A stretch of 64,000 nt of DNA from K189A clade bacterium (GTDB lineage Bacteria > Pseudomonadota > Gammaproteobacteria > Pseudomonadales > Azotimanducaceae): positions 1 through 64,000 of the forward strand of contig CABZTD010000004.1 in assembly GCA_902528515.1 (NCBI GenBank), in the 5' to 3' direction. The position numbers and the translations under genes were made by a program. The notes below the pieces were generated by a model that saw nothing but the letters and a program-made list of their open reading frames with translations, was not told where the DNA came from and ran no database searches. Below, in pieces: positions 55,446 through 63,602 of this stretch (the stretch's first letter is position 1; every line of letters begins with the position of its first letter).

Positions 55446-58037
55446 TTGAAGCTAAGTGTTGAAGAGGCTTTGGCAAGAGGGATCGCGGCTCAAAAACAAG
55501 GAAGATTGCAGGAAGCCGAGCAAGTTTATAAAGCAGTTTTGCAAGCAGTGCCTGATAACGCCGAAGCAAATTACAACCTAGGTCTATTGGCGGCCTCGGT
55601 ACACAAATTCCATGTTGCCTGTTTTTATTTTAAGGGAGCAATAGATGCGAGCCCCGAGAAACCCGAATATTGGGTAGGCTACATTGAAGCCTTAATTGAT
55701 GACGGGCAGGTTGAGCAAGCAAGGAAAACCATATCTAGCTGTTCAAATAAAGACATCGCACCCTCTGATATGGAGCGCCTGAAATCCCGCTCTTTATCCC
55801 CGTCGAACGGCAAAACCACCTCGGTGCCTCAGCAACGTAAGCTACGTAAGCAATCCAAAAAGAGGAGAAAAGACGGCCGTAAAAAAAATCGTGACAAGGG
55901 CCCTACAGAGGAGGAGGTAAAAGATTTGCTATCGCTATTCGGGACCGGCCAATTAGGCGATGCAGAAACGCTCGCCCGATCAATGAGCGAAAGATTTCCC
56001 CAACACCCCTTTGCGTGGAAAGTATTGGGCGCAGTCCTCAAGCAGACAGGAAAAAATCAAGATGCTTTAGCAGCTATGAAAACAAGCGCGAGGCTTGCGC
56101 CACAAGACGCGGAGGCTCACAACAATTTGGGTAGCACTTTCCTTGCATTGGGGAAGCTCAAAGAGGCCGAGTCCAGCTGCAAGAGAGCCATAGATTTAAA
56201 GCCTGACTATCCCGAGGCTTTTTTTAACCTGGGGATTGTTCTTCAAGAATCACATAGACACGTAAGCGCCGAAAAGTTCTACAAGAAAGCAATTTCGTAT
56301 AAACCTGACTATATAGAAGCGCACTACAACTTGGGCATCACGCAGCAAACCCTGAAGAAATACACTGATGCAGAGACCAGCTACAAAAACGCCCTAGCGA
56401 TAAATCCCAATTTTGCTCGGGCACACAATAATATCGGAGTAATCCGTCAAAAAACTGGATCTCTTAATGATGCGATTTTGAATTATGAGCTGGCCATCGA
56501 AATAGATGATGAATATCCCGAGGCTCACAATAATTTAGGCACAGCACTTAAAGACCTAGGGAGTTTGGAGGAGGCCAAAGCCTGTTACAGAAAAGCAATA
56601 TCACTAAACCCAACTTACTCGGAAAGCTTAAATAACTTAGGCGTCGTACTGCAAGAACTGGGTCGTTTCGAAGAGGCGGAAAAAAACTACAAGCGCGCCA
56701 TTGAATTGGAGCCCGGCTATGTCGAAGCTCGCATCAATAGAGGTAATGCCTTTCACCAAGCAGCAAGGTTTGAAAAGGCAGTTGCTTCCTACGAAGAGGC
56801 TCTAGAATTTGACGAAGCTGATGCCGAGATACACAACTACAAGGGTTCTTCGCTCCTTGCTCTCGGAAAGCTGAGTGAAGCCAAAGAAAGCTATCTTAAG
56901 GCGATAAGCTTGAATACCCATAGTGCAGAGGTCCACAACAATTTAGGCGTGACCTTGCAAGGACTTGGCGAAATAAGAGAGGCTGAAGAGAGATATCGCG
57001 AAGCTATCTCAATAAATCCGCTGTTTGCCGAGGCTCACAGACATCTGGCAACTGTAAAAAAATATAGCTACAGAGACAGCCAATTTTTAAAAATGCAGGA
57101 CCTTAACCAAAGCGATGACATTAGTGCTCAAGAACGTTGTCATATCAATTTCGGACTGGCAAAGGCTCACGAGGATATTGAGGAGATCCAGCAAGCTTTC
57201 ATACATTACAACCAAGGCAACTCGTTACGCAAAGATCTTCTAGGTTACGATATAGCAAAAGACTTAGAGCTGTTTGATCAGATTAAGTGGACCCACCCCC
57301 GCATCGGGGCACTTTCTATCGAAAGTGAGATATGCGAAGAAACGCCCGTCCCTATTTTCATTATTGGGATGCCGCGCTCGGGCACAACGTTAGTAGAACA
57401 AATAATTTCCTCCCATCCACTGGTTGCAGGCGGAGGAGAGCTGCCTTTCGTAGCCCAATTTGGCGGACACATGGCCGCAGGCATGTCTACGGTAAGCGAA
57501 AAAAACTTAAGCGTTTTTCGAAAAAAGTACCTTCAAGAGCTAAAAGTCAAAGCCAAAGGCAAGCGCTACGTCACAGACAAAATGCCTCTCAACTTTCGCT
57601 TTGCAGGGTTAATTACCGCTGCTCTGCCAGAGGCAAAAATAGTTCATGTAAAAAGAGACTCGCGCGCTACCTGTTGGTCAAACTATAAACACTACTTCAC
57701 GTCAAATGATATTGGTTACTGTTACGCACTAGAGGATACCGTTAGTTATTTTCAGAGTTACGATGAACTTATGAAATTCTGGAATCAGTCTCTTCGCAAA
57801 TGCATTTACGATCTTGATTACGACCAGCTCACAGCCGATCAAGAAGGGGAAACGCGGCAGCTAATTGCCTACCTAGGGCTCGAGTGGGATGAAATCTGCT
57901 TGTCGCCTGAAAAAAACGAGAGGGGCGTTGTAACCGCTTCTAATATTCAAGTGCGCCATAAGGTCTACCGCGATAGCTCTCTACAATGGAAAAAATACCT
58001 CCCTTTTCTCAGAGAAGCTTTCGAACATCTACCTTGA
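55446..58037 (+). CDS. TPR-repeat protein fused to a sulfotransferase domain
   Basis: Predicted to transfer sulfate from PAPS to a protein or glycan. The 863-residue product has about two TPRs at the N-terminus, a Lys/Arg-rich linker at about 128-152, then about eleven TPRs of 34 residues (about 155-560; repeated AHNNLG and EAEKxYKRAI patterns), and a C-terminal sulfotransferase domain with the 5'-PAPS loop GMPRSGTT at 641-648 and a 3'-phosphate segment (IVHVKRDSRATCWSNYKHY) near 731-750. The start is a TTG with GCGAGG upstream. It lies between fliD and a large flagellin gene and looks richer in A+T than its neighbours, hinting at transfer. Confidence 0.87.
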   Translation: MKLSVEEALARGIAAQKQGRLQEAEQVYKAVLQAVPDNAEANYNLGLLAASVHKFHVACFYFKGAIDASPEKPEYWVGYIEALIDDGQVEQARKTISSCSNKDIAPSDMERLKSRSLSPSNGKTTSVPQQRKLRKQSKKRRKDGRKKNRDKGPTEEEVKDLLSLFGTGQLGDAETLARSMSERFPQHPFAWKVLGAVLKQTGKNQDALAAMKTSARLAPQDAEAHNNLGSTFLALGKLKEAESSCKRAIDLKPDYPEAFFNLGIVLQESHRHVSAEKFYKKAISYKPDYIEAHYNLGITQQTLKKYTDAETSYKNALAINPNFARAHNNIGVIRQKTGSLNDAILNYELAIEIDDEYPEAHNNLGTALKDLGSLEEAKACYRKAISLNPTYSESLNNLGVVLQELGRFEEAEKNYKRAIELEPGYVEARINRGNAFHQAARFEKAVASYEEALEFDEADAEIHNYKGSSLLALGKLSEAKESYLKAISLNTHSAEVHNNLGVTLQGLGEIREAEERYREAISINPLFAEAHRHLATVKKYSYRDSQFLKMQDLNQSDDISAQERCHINFGLAKAHEDIEEIQQAFIHYNQGNSLRKDLLGYDIAKDLELFDQIKWTHPRIGALSIESEICEETPVPIFIIGMPRSGTTLVEQIISSHPLVAGGGELPFVAQFGGHMAAGMSTVSEKNLSVFRKKYLQELKVKAKGKRYVTDKMPLNFRFAGLITAALPEAKIVHVKRDSRATCWSNYKHYFTSNDIGYCYALEDTVSYFQSYDELMKFWNQSLRKCIYDLDYDQLTADQEGETRQLIAYLGLEWDEICLSPEKNERGVVTASNIQVRHKVYRDSSLQWKKYLPFLREAFEHLP

Positions 58038-58325
58038 AATCTTCTCGGAACCCAAATCCCTTTTCAAAAACGGAAGAACCCATTCCATCGGCGATCGTGT
58101 GACTTTAGGAAACCAAAGCAGACTAGGCTTTTAAACTCGATCTCTCCAGTAAACACCCTTTTTTCGGTCAAGTAGATTCTCAAGTTTCGCTTCTTGCGAT
58201 TCGAGTGCGATGCTTTGAGCCTCCGCGCTATTTCTTTTTTCTTACCTGGACAATCAGACCGCATAGCAGGCGCTACAGGGCGGCCGCCAAGCAGTGTTTT
58301 TTTAGAGCGCATTCAATAATTGACG

Positions 58326-58341
58326 CGGCAACCTTTTACCG
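58326..58341. promoter_or_regulatory. CGGCAA-N4-TTGCCG-type element, copy 1 before large flagellin gene
   Basis: CGGCAA-CCTT-TTACCG: 15 of the 16 positions fit the inverted-repeat pattern found twice, exactly, before the second flagellin gene. Probable activator site, perhaps for FlrC (inference). Confidence 0.5.
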
Positions 58342-58485
58342 TTACGCGGCAAAAACGTATCAGCCAACGGAATAAATCTGCCGACTTGCAAAAAACAAAA
58401 TCACCGTCAGGAAAAAAAAACAAAAAAAAAATTACAGCGGCTTTTGCCGCTTTTTCCCTGTTTTTAGCTCTTTTTTAACAATTTT

Positions 58486-58501
58486 CGGCGACCCGTTGCC
58501 G
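58486..58501. promoter_or_regulatory. CGGCAA-N4-TTGCCG-type element, copy 2 before large flagellin gene
   Basis: CGGCGA-CCCG-TTGCCG: one base off the pattern seen twice before the second flagellin gene. It lies about 80 bases upstream of the putative sigma-28 promoter. Confidence 0.5.
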
Positions 58502-58582
58502 CTTTAATTGATCCTTTATATTCAGACCGGCATCCCGCTTCCGTCATCTAACATTTTTATTAAGCTTGTTTTTTTCGGCTCC

Positions 58583-58610
58583 TAAAGAAGGGATTTCGCA
58601 GCCCGACTAA
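58583..58610 (+). promoter_or_regulatory. Possible sigma-28 (FliA) promoter of the large flagellin gene
   Basis: TAAAG at 58583-58587 and GCCCGACTAA at 58601-58610 resemble TAAA-N15-GCCGATAA, but the -10 has an extra base and a mismatch. A start of transcription just downstream would leave a leader of about 70 bases. Confidence 0.4.
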
Positions 58611-58687
58611 GTCTGTGTCGCAAAAAGCGATCGCGGATGGTTCGCAAGAGCACCGCTTTAGCAAAACTTACTTTTAGGAGAAAGACT

Positions 58688-61177
58688 ATGTCTTTAGTAG
58701 TATCAACCAATGTGAGCTCTTTGACTGCTCAGCGGGCTCTTGCATATGCGGACTCTCTTCAAGGAGAAGCAATGCAAAGACTATCGACTGGCAGCAAGAT
58801 TAATAGTGCATCTGACGACGCTGCGGGTCTCGCGATCGCGCAACGCATGACTGCACAGGTAAACGGCCTGAACATGGCTGTTAAGAACGCGAATGACGGC
58901 ATAAGCCTAACGCAATCTGTGGAAGGCGCACTGGTCGAAGTGGCCGACATGCTGCAAAGACTTCGCGAGCTTTCGGTACAAGCCGCGAACGACACCAACA
59001 CGGATATCGATCGTGCAGCGATTCAAGAAGAAGTGAATCTTCTTGTCGCAGAGATCAGCCGAGTTTCTTCTAACACTCGCTTCAACAACCAGCTTGTACT
59101 GGACGGATCTTTCTCTAACCGGCAAATCCAGGTCGGAACGGAAGGTGGTGAAGAAATTACCATTACGCTCGATTCTACGTCGGCTAACTCGTTGGGAGCA
59201 TACGAGGTAACAGGTGACGTTATCGCTGCTACTGGTGGTGCTGGAAACGGCGTTAAGACAAACGTCACGGACGACGCTGACGACATTATCATTAACGGAA
59301 ACAGTGTTTCTCGTACGATCGCTGTTGCGCTGGGGGATTCTGCAAAGAATGTTGCAGCGAATGTTAATGCTGTTTCTGGCGAAACTGGCGTTAGCGCGAC
59401 CGCAAAAACATACGCTGTCTTGTACAACGAGTACGCATCCGACCAGACTTATAGCCTGAAGATCAACAACGTTACCACGGGTGACTTTGTTATCAGCAGC
59501 ACAAACGTCGCTGATGCCATAGACAAGATCAACGCTATCTCTGGTTCTACTGGTGTAACTGCTTCCGCCACTTCTGACAACAAGGTCCGCCTTTACAGTA
59601 ACGACGGCTCGGACATGACTGTCGAAAACGAGAAGTCACTAACAAACTTGAGGGTCAAAACGATCAAGCACGACGGATTGACTTCGCAAGACCAGGTTTC
59701 TGTCAATGCTATCAAGACGGACGCTAGTGATTTGGCAGATTCCACCACATTCTTCATTCGCAATGCGTCAACGGGTGTCAATACGTCTTATGCTACTGGT
59801 ACAACACATAACCAGCATGAGTACTCTACTCTTATCAACAATGCGCTGGGCACCGTAGAGGGAACTGCGGCAATACGAGTCACAAGCACCGCTGCAGCTA
59901 GCTTTTCTACAGGTATCTACTACTTGAAGCAGGAGTCTACAGGCCACGTTTTTAAGCTGAGTGTAAGCAACGGAAACACCGCCGCCGAATGGCAGACTGC
60001 TCTAACTAACGCTGTTCGTTATGGTGGAGACTTTGATGCTGAAGCTAAAGACCTCACCACAAACAACGACATTACGGCTTCCCTGGTTGGCACTAAGGTC
60101 CAGTTTGTTGGAGATCGCTTATTCGGTGATTTCAACATCTATAGCGATGCTACATTAAACACTAATATCGCTGACCAGACTCACGCCAACCATAAGGTAG
60201 GCGTAGAGGGTACGGGTATCGCTGTTCGAACCGCCGATGGTACGACTAACGCAGATGCCGACTTCATCGCGACAGCAGCTGACAACGCAGCTGGCACTAC
60301 TGACGTCACCTTGGGAGGTAATGCTGGTGTCGCCGCGATTGGTACGGAAGACACCGAGGCAAATGGTGGTGCCACGCTAATCGTAGCACAGCAAATTACG
60401 ATTACCTCTGCTGGAGACGACTCAGGCACCACTGTTCTCGTTGAGGGCACAAACGCCGATGGTTCTGTTATTTCGGAAACGCTAACAGCTGGAGCATCCG
60501 CGGCCGTAACAACAATCAACCGCTTCAAAACCGTAACCGCAGTTACGATGGGTGCAGCAAGCGCAGGTACGGTTACCGTCGGTGTTGAAGGAACCTCTAC
60601 CAACTATACCTATAAAGGTGCTCGGGAGTTTGGTGACTTTGACATCAGCACTGCCGCGTCTGGCGGAACCGTCCAAACGACCAGCGGCACCACTGGAGAT
60701 GCCGATTCCAAGGACTTAGCGCTGGCCGCAACAGCGGGAAATGACACTGCTACAATTCAGGGCACAATAAGCCTGAAGTCTAGCAAGCTGTTTTCGATTA
60801 CCCAGTCTAGCGCCGAGCTAACTGCGAACGATAACTACTTCACGACTCAAGCCTCGAGCCTCAACACGGTATCGAACATCGATTTGAGAAGTCAGTCAGG
60901 AGCATCCCTTGCCATAGCTACGCTGGATGGCGCTATCGAGAAGATATCAAGCATGAGATCTGATCTTGGTGCGATCGAGAATAGACTCGACCATACAGTT
61001 AACAACCTGATGAACGTAGCAGAACAGACTGAGGCAGCCAGATCTAGGATTCAAGACGCGGATTTCGCTTCTGAGTCTGCGAAGCTGGCCAAAGCTCAGG
61101 TGCTGAAACAAGCCGGTGTAGGGATGTTGGCTCAAGCCAATGCTTCTTCACAGCTAGTCCTTCAACTACTTCAGTAA
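58688..61177 (+). CDS. fliC: Flagellin, large form (829 residues)
   Basis: Filament subunit. The conserved N-terminal D0/D1 (MSLVVSTNVSSLTAQRAL through about residue 155) and C-terminal D1/D0 (about 730-829, ending GVGMLAQANASSQLVLQLLQ) enclose a central part of about 570 residues, far longer than in ordinary flagellins of 280-500. That part has two flagellin-IN-like repeats (about 198-245 and 255-315) and Gly/Thr/Ala-rich beta-type sequence. The ATG at 58688 has TAGGAG upstream; the frame is open from 58637 but that part is leader. A strong terminator follows at 61221. Confidence 0.95.
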   Translation: MSLVVSTNVSSLTAQRALAYADSLQGEAMQRLSTGSKINSASDDAAGLAIAQRMTAQVNGLNMAVKNANDGISLTQSVEGALVEVADMLQRLRELSVQAANDTNTDIDRAAIQEEVNLLVAEISRVSSNTRFNNQLVLDGSFSNRQIQVGTEGGEEITITLDSTSANSLGAYEVTGDVIAATGGAGNGVKTNVTDDADDIIINGNSVSRTIAVALGDSAKNVAANVNAVSGETGVSATAKTYAVLYNEYASDQTYSLKINNVTTGDFVISSTNVADAIDKINAISGSTGVTASATSDNKVRLYSNDGSDMTVENEKSLTNLRVKTIKHDGLTSQDQVSVNAIKTDASDLADSTTFFIRNASTGVNTSYATGTTHNQHEYSTLINNALGTVEGTAAIRVTSTAAASFSTGIYYLKQESTGHVFKLSVSNGNTAAEWQTALTNAVRYGGDFDAEAKDLTTNNDITASLVGTKVQFVGDRLFGDFNIYSDATLNTNIADQTHANHKVGVEGTGIAVRTADGTTNADADFIATAADNAAGTTDVTLGGNAGVAAIGTEDTEANGGATLIVAQQITITSAGDDSGTTVLVEGTNADGSVISETLTAGASAAVTTINRFKTVTAVTMGAASAGTVTVGVEGTSTNYTYKGAREFGDFDISTAASGGTVQTTSGTTGDADSKDLALAATAGNDTATIQGTISLKSSKLFSITQSSAELTANDNYFTTQASSLNTVSNIDLRSQSGASLAIATLDGAIEKISSMRSDLGAIENRLDHTVNNLMNVAEQTEAARSRIQDADFASESAKLAKAQVLKQAGVGMLAQANASSQLVLQLLQ

Positions 61178-61220
61178 TAGCTCGCCCCTTTAGCTATCTA
61201 CATACTGAAACCAACCAAAA

Positions 61221-61248
61221 CCGCCGGCTTATGCCGGCGGTTTTTTTT
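61221..61248 (+). terminator. Rho-independent terminator after the large flagellin gene
   Basis: Perfect eight-base-pair stem CCGCCGGC / GCCGGCGG with a TTAT loop, followed by eight T. It lies 44 bases after the flagellin stop. Confidence 0.95.
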
Positions 61249-61356
61249 GGCTGGCCACAATTGTTTGTCCAAAACCCCCTTTTCCAGCATTGAGATTCCA
61301 ATGCTATTTGAGATAAAGCTTTAATCGCGATTTTTAGGCCTCAAAAACAAAATTTT

Positions 61357-62892
61357 TCACGACTCGGATAGCGCTTGAGCAGCCCGTCGCTTCAATTGCT
61401 CTCGGATCTCCGCATGCGCAGTCTTATCTATTCGGTAGCCTAAATAGACTATTCCAGCGATAACGCCCCCTATCATTGCGAAGGGACCGTCTACAACACC
61501 AAGCCTGAAAATAATGTCGGATGACACCTCTCCCGGAACCGATTTTGGTGGTAGCAAGATGTAATATTGAAGCGCAAACCCCGCAACGATATGGCCAACG
61601 GCATTCATTGCTTTGGAAAAAAATGCTCGTGCCGAATAAAAAATACCCTCAAGACGCAGACCTGTGTTGAGCTCATGTTCATCAGCAATATCGGCAAGCG
61701 CCGACATCACACTGATGTTCAGCACCGCGCCGAAAAAAGAGGAAAAGCTACCGAAAAAAATTATAAAAACAACTAGAGGCCAAGAACCGTTCGCTGGCGC
61801 GAACCCTAAAAGCGTCAAGTTAACGCTCATCGACCAAAAAACGCTTAAACCAACAGCGCAAAGAGCAATGGTCCATCGCTTATCGAACCGACCATGTAAT
61901 TTTGCGGCCAAAAAGAAACCTAGGTGCACGCCAATGATGTTATTGATGATCAAAAATCCTATCTGGTTCGGCGATAGCTCCCAAAAAAACGAAACCACGT
62001 AGATACCCAGTGTCTCGTGGGTCCCTATTGTTAAAGAAAGGAAGAACAAGCCCAAAAGCAAGAAAAGATAGTTACGGTTTTGTAACACCAACCAAATATC
62101 GCTATAAAAAGAGCGAAGCGACACTTTTTCTCCCCGCAAATTTTCGTTGCGCTTTAAATTCTCTATCTGGTCGTAAGTCCCAAAAGCAGAAGCAAAAATG
62201 GACGCGATGATGATAAGACAGGCAATCAACGCGACCCACGTGTAAGCCGGTTTGTACAGCTGACCTCCTTGATCGACAAAAATAAAACCGAAAACGGCGA
62301 ACCAAGCTACTGAGTGCATAACAATGCCGCCATACAAACCGAACAAACTGTTAAAAGACATCACACGTGTGCGTTCCAAATAATCTGCGCTCAGCTCAGC
62401 GCCCATTGCAAGATGAGGTACCACGTAAAATGTTTGAAAAGTTCTCTGCAAAATCGTGAATAAGCACAACCACGTAAACAAAAGAGGAGCCGATTCAACA
62501 ACGAACTGGGGCGGATGAAATATCAAGAACACGCAGAGCGCTAAGGGAATCGGTGCGGTAAAGAGGAAGGGGTGCCTGCGACCAAAACGCGAGCGAAAGT
62601 TATCGGAGATTGCGCCAATCAAGGGATCGGTTACGGCATCTGCAATGATCGCCAGAGCCATGGCCGTTGCTGCTAATCCAGCAGGCAAACCCAAAATCTG
62701 TTGGTAGAAAATCAGTGCAAGGGCGTTAAACACCCACATCGAGGCGGCCTCTCCTCCTGCTCCAATGCCAAAGTACATCTTTGTTCGCAGTCTCAGGGAG
62801 TCGCTGGCGGGCGAATTTTGAAAACTATCTGTCCCCTTGGCGCCATCATTTGATAAGCGGTCCGTGCTTTGCGTATCGCTCTGGTCTCTCAC
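61357..62892 (-). CDS. MFS transporter, GPH (glycoside-pentoside-hexuronide):cation symporter-like
   Basis: Inner-membrane symporter, probably for a sugar or glycoside. The 511-residue product has a hydrophilic N-terminal stretch of about 33 residues, then 12 predicted helices and the family motif DPLIGAISDNFRSRFGRRHP between helices 2 and 3. The start is a GTG at 62892 with GGGAGG six bases upstream. It lies alone between two flagellin genes, facing the first one, and no sugar-utilisation genes are near, so the substrate is unknown. Confidence 0.88.
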   Translation of the reverse strand: MRDQSDTQSTDRLSNDGAKGTDSFQNSPASDSLRLRTKMYFGIGAGGEAASMWVFNALALIFYQQILGLPAGLAATAMALAIIADAVTDPLIGAISDNFRSRFGRRHPFLFTAPIPLALCVFLIFHPPQFVVESAPLLFTWLCLFTILQRTFQTFYVVPHLAMGAELSADYLERTRVMSFNSLFGLYGGIVMHSVAWFAVFGFIFVDQGGQLYKPAYTWVALIACLIIIASIFASAFGTYDQIENLKRNENLRGEKVSLRSFYSDIWLVLQNRNYLFLLLGLFFLSLTIGTHETLGIYVVSFFWELSPNQIGFLIINNIIGVHLGFFLAAKLHGRFDKRWTIALCAVGLSVFWSMSVNLTLLGFAPANGSWPLVVFIIFFGSFSSFFGAVLNISVMSALADIADEHELNTGLRLEGIFYSARAFFSKAMNAVGHIVAGFALQYYILLPPKSVPGEVSSDIIFRLGVVDGPFAMIGGVIAGIVYLGYRIDKTAHAEIREQLKRRAAQALSES

Positions 62893-63371
62893 TCATCGCC
62901 TCCCTCGGTCAAATCATCCTTCGACCATAGGGCATATCAGCAAAGAACGGGAATAAAAATCTAGCAAAAGAGAGTTCCGGCCCGGCACAAAGACGGGCGT
63001 GTTTTTTCTTTTGCGGAAGGGAAGGGAAGCGACAACGCTTCTTAAATGAAAAGGTGGTGGTGCTTTTTCAAAAACGTTGCTAGGCACGCTTGAGCGAATT
63101 ATGAAATCGGCTGCAACGTGGCTGATTTGTTCTAATTGTACAGTCCGACCATCGATCGTTTGCGGGCCTCACAAATTGCGACCTTAGGCAACCGCGCTGA
63201 ACGCAATGAGCTAACATCATATGCAGCCTCACTCTTTAAAAAGTCCATGCTGCCTTCGGCCTCAAAGAGATGGCCTGGGCGCCACTTCCAACTTGCCCTA
63301 GAAAAAGACCGCGGTATCCGCGCGTTGCAACGGAATCTTTTATTTCAAGTCGACAAAAAACAACTTTTTTC

Positions 63372-63398
63372 TAAAGCATCGCTAATCCCTGCCGATAA
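63372..63398 (+). promoter_or_regulatory. Sigma-28 (FliA) promoter of the second flagellin gene
   Basis: TAAA, exactly 15 bases, then GCCGATAA: an exact match to the enterobacterial FliA consensus. Transcription from here would give a leader of about 200 bases to the ATG at 63603. Confidence 0.92.
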
Positions 63399-63410
63399 AA
63401 GCCTTGAAAG

Positions 63411-63456
63411 CGGCAAATGTTTGCCGGTTTCGTTGCCATGCGGCAAGCGATTGCCG
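63411..63456. repeat. Two 16-bp palindromes CGGCAA-N4-TTGCCG, 30 bp apart
   Basis: CGGCAA-ATGT-TTGCCG at 63411-63426 and CGGCAA-GCGA-TTGCCG at 63441-63456; both are also preceded by G and followed by G. The centre-to-centre distance is exactly 30 bases, about three helical turns, which suits a protein binding the same DNA face. They lie just downstream of the sigma-28 -10 element. As RNA they would also form two tetraloop hairpins. Confidence 0.7.
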
Positions 63457-63494
63457 GTGTGGCAGCAACTTAATCAGTTGCGAATGCGGTGGGC

Positions 63495-63532
63495 ACCTTT
63501 AGCGGGGTGTCTACGAGGACCTTTAGCGGGGT
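63495..63532. repeat. 14-bp direct repeat in the second flagellin leader
   Basis: ACCTTTAGCGGGGT occurs at 63495-63508 and again at 63519-63532, 24 bases apart, with similar flanks. It lies 70-108 bases before the flagellin ATG. Confidence 0.7.
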
Positions 63533-63602
63533 TCTCGACTAAATGGTTGGGGTCATCAACCGTATGACGCGGCTATCTAAAACAATTTTAGAGGCTGATG
63601 TT

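Larger units (their letters stand above)
58038..58687. other. Flagellin upstream region (650 bp) with repeated CGGCAA-type elements
   Basis: No gene is supported (an 82-codon minus-strand frame at 58064-58312 has no recognisable product). The region has CGGCAA-CCTT-TTACCG at 58326-58341, a further CGGCAA at 58347-58352, GCGGC-TTTT-GCCGC at 58437-58450 and CGGCGA-CCCG-TTGCCG at 58486-58501. A possible sigma-28 promoter is at 58583-58610. Long A-tracts lie at 58410-58430. Confidence 0.65.
62893..63602. other. Upstream region and leader of second flagellin gene (710 bp)
   Basis: Between the MFS gene and the second flagellin gene. It contains an inverted repeat GCCCG/CGGGC with a following T-run (62980-63007), an exact sigma-28 promoter (63372-63398), two identical-geometry palindromes (63411-63426, 63441-63456) and a 14-base direct repeat (63495-63508, 63519-63532). 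The 143-codon frame at 63136-63567 runs over these signals and has no recognisable product. Confidence 0.75.

Noticed and set aside
58064-58312. 82-codon minus-strand frame after the TPR-sulfotransferase
   Set aside because: Lys/Arg-rich sequence with no family resemblance and no start signal; no support for coding.
58528-58548. CCGGCATCCCGCTTCC before the large flagellin gene as a sigma-54 promoter
   Set aside because: The spacing is right but the invariant GC of the -12 element is CC, so it fails the core requirement.
63136-63567. 143-codon plus-strand frame before the second flagellin gene
   Set aside because: It covers the exact FliA promoter, both palindromes and the direct repeats, begins at a non-ATG codon and matches no family I know.
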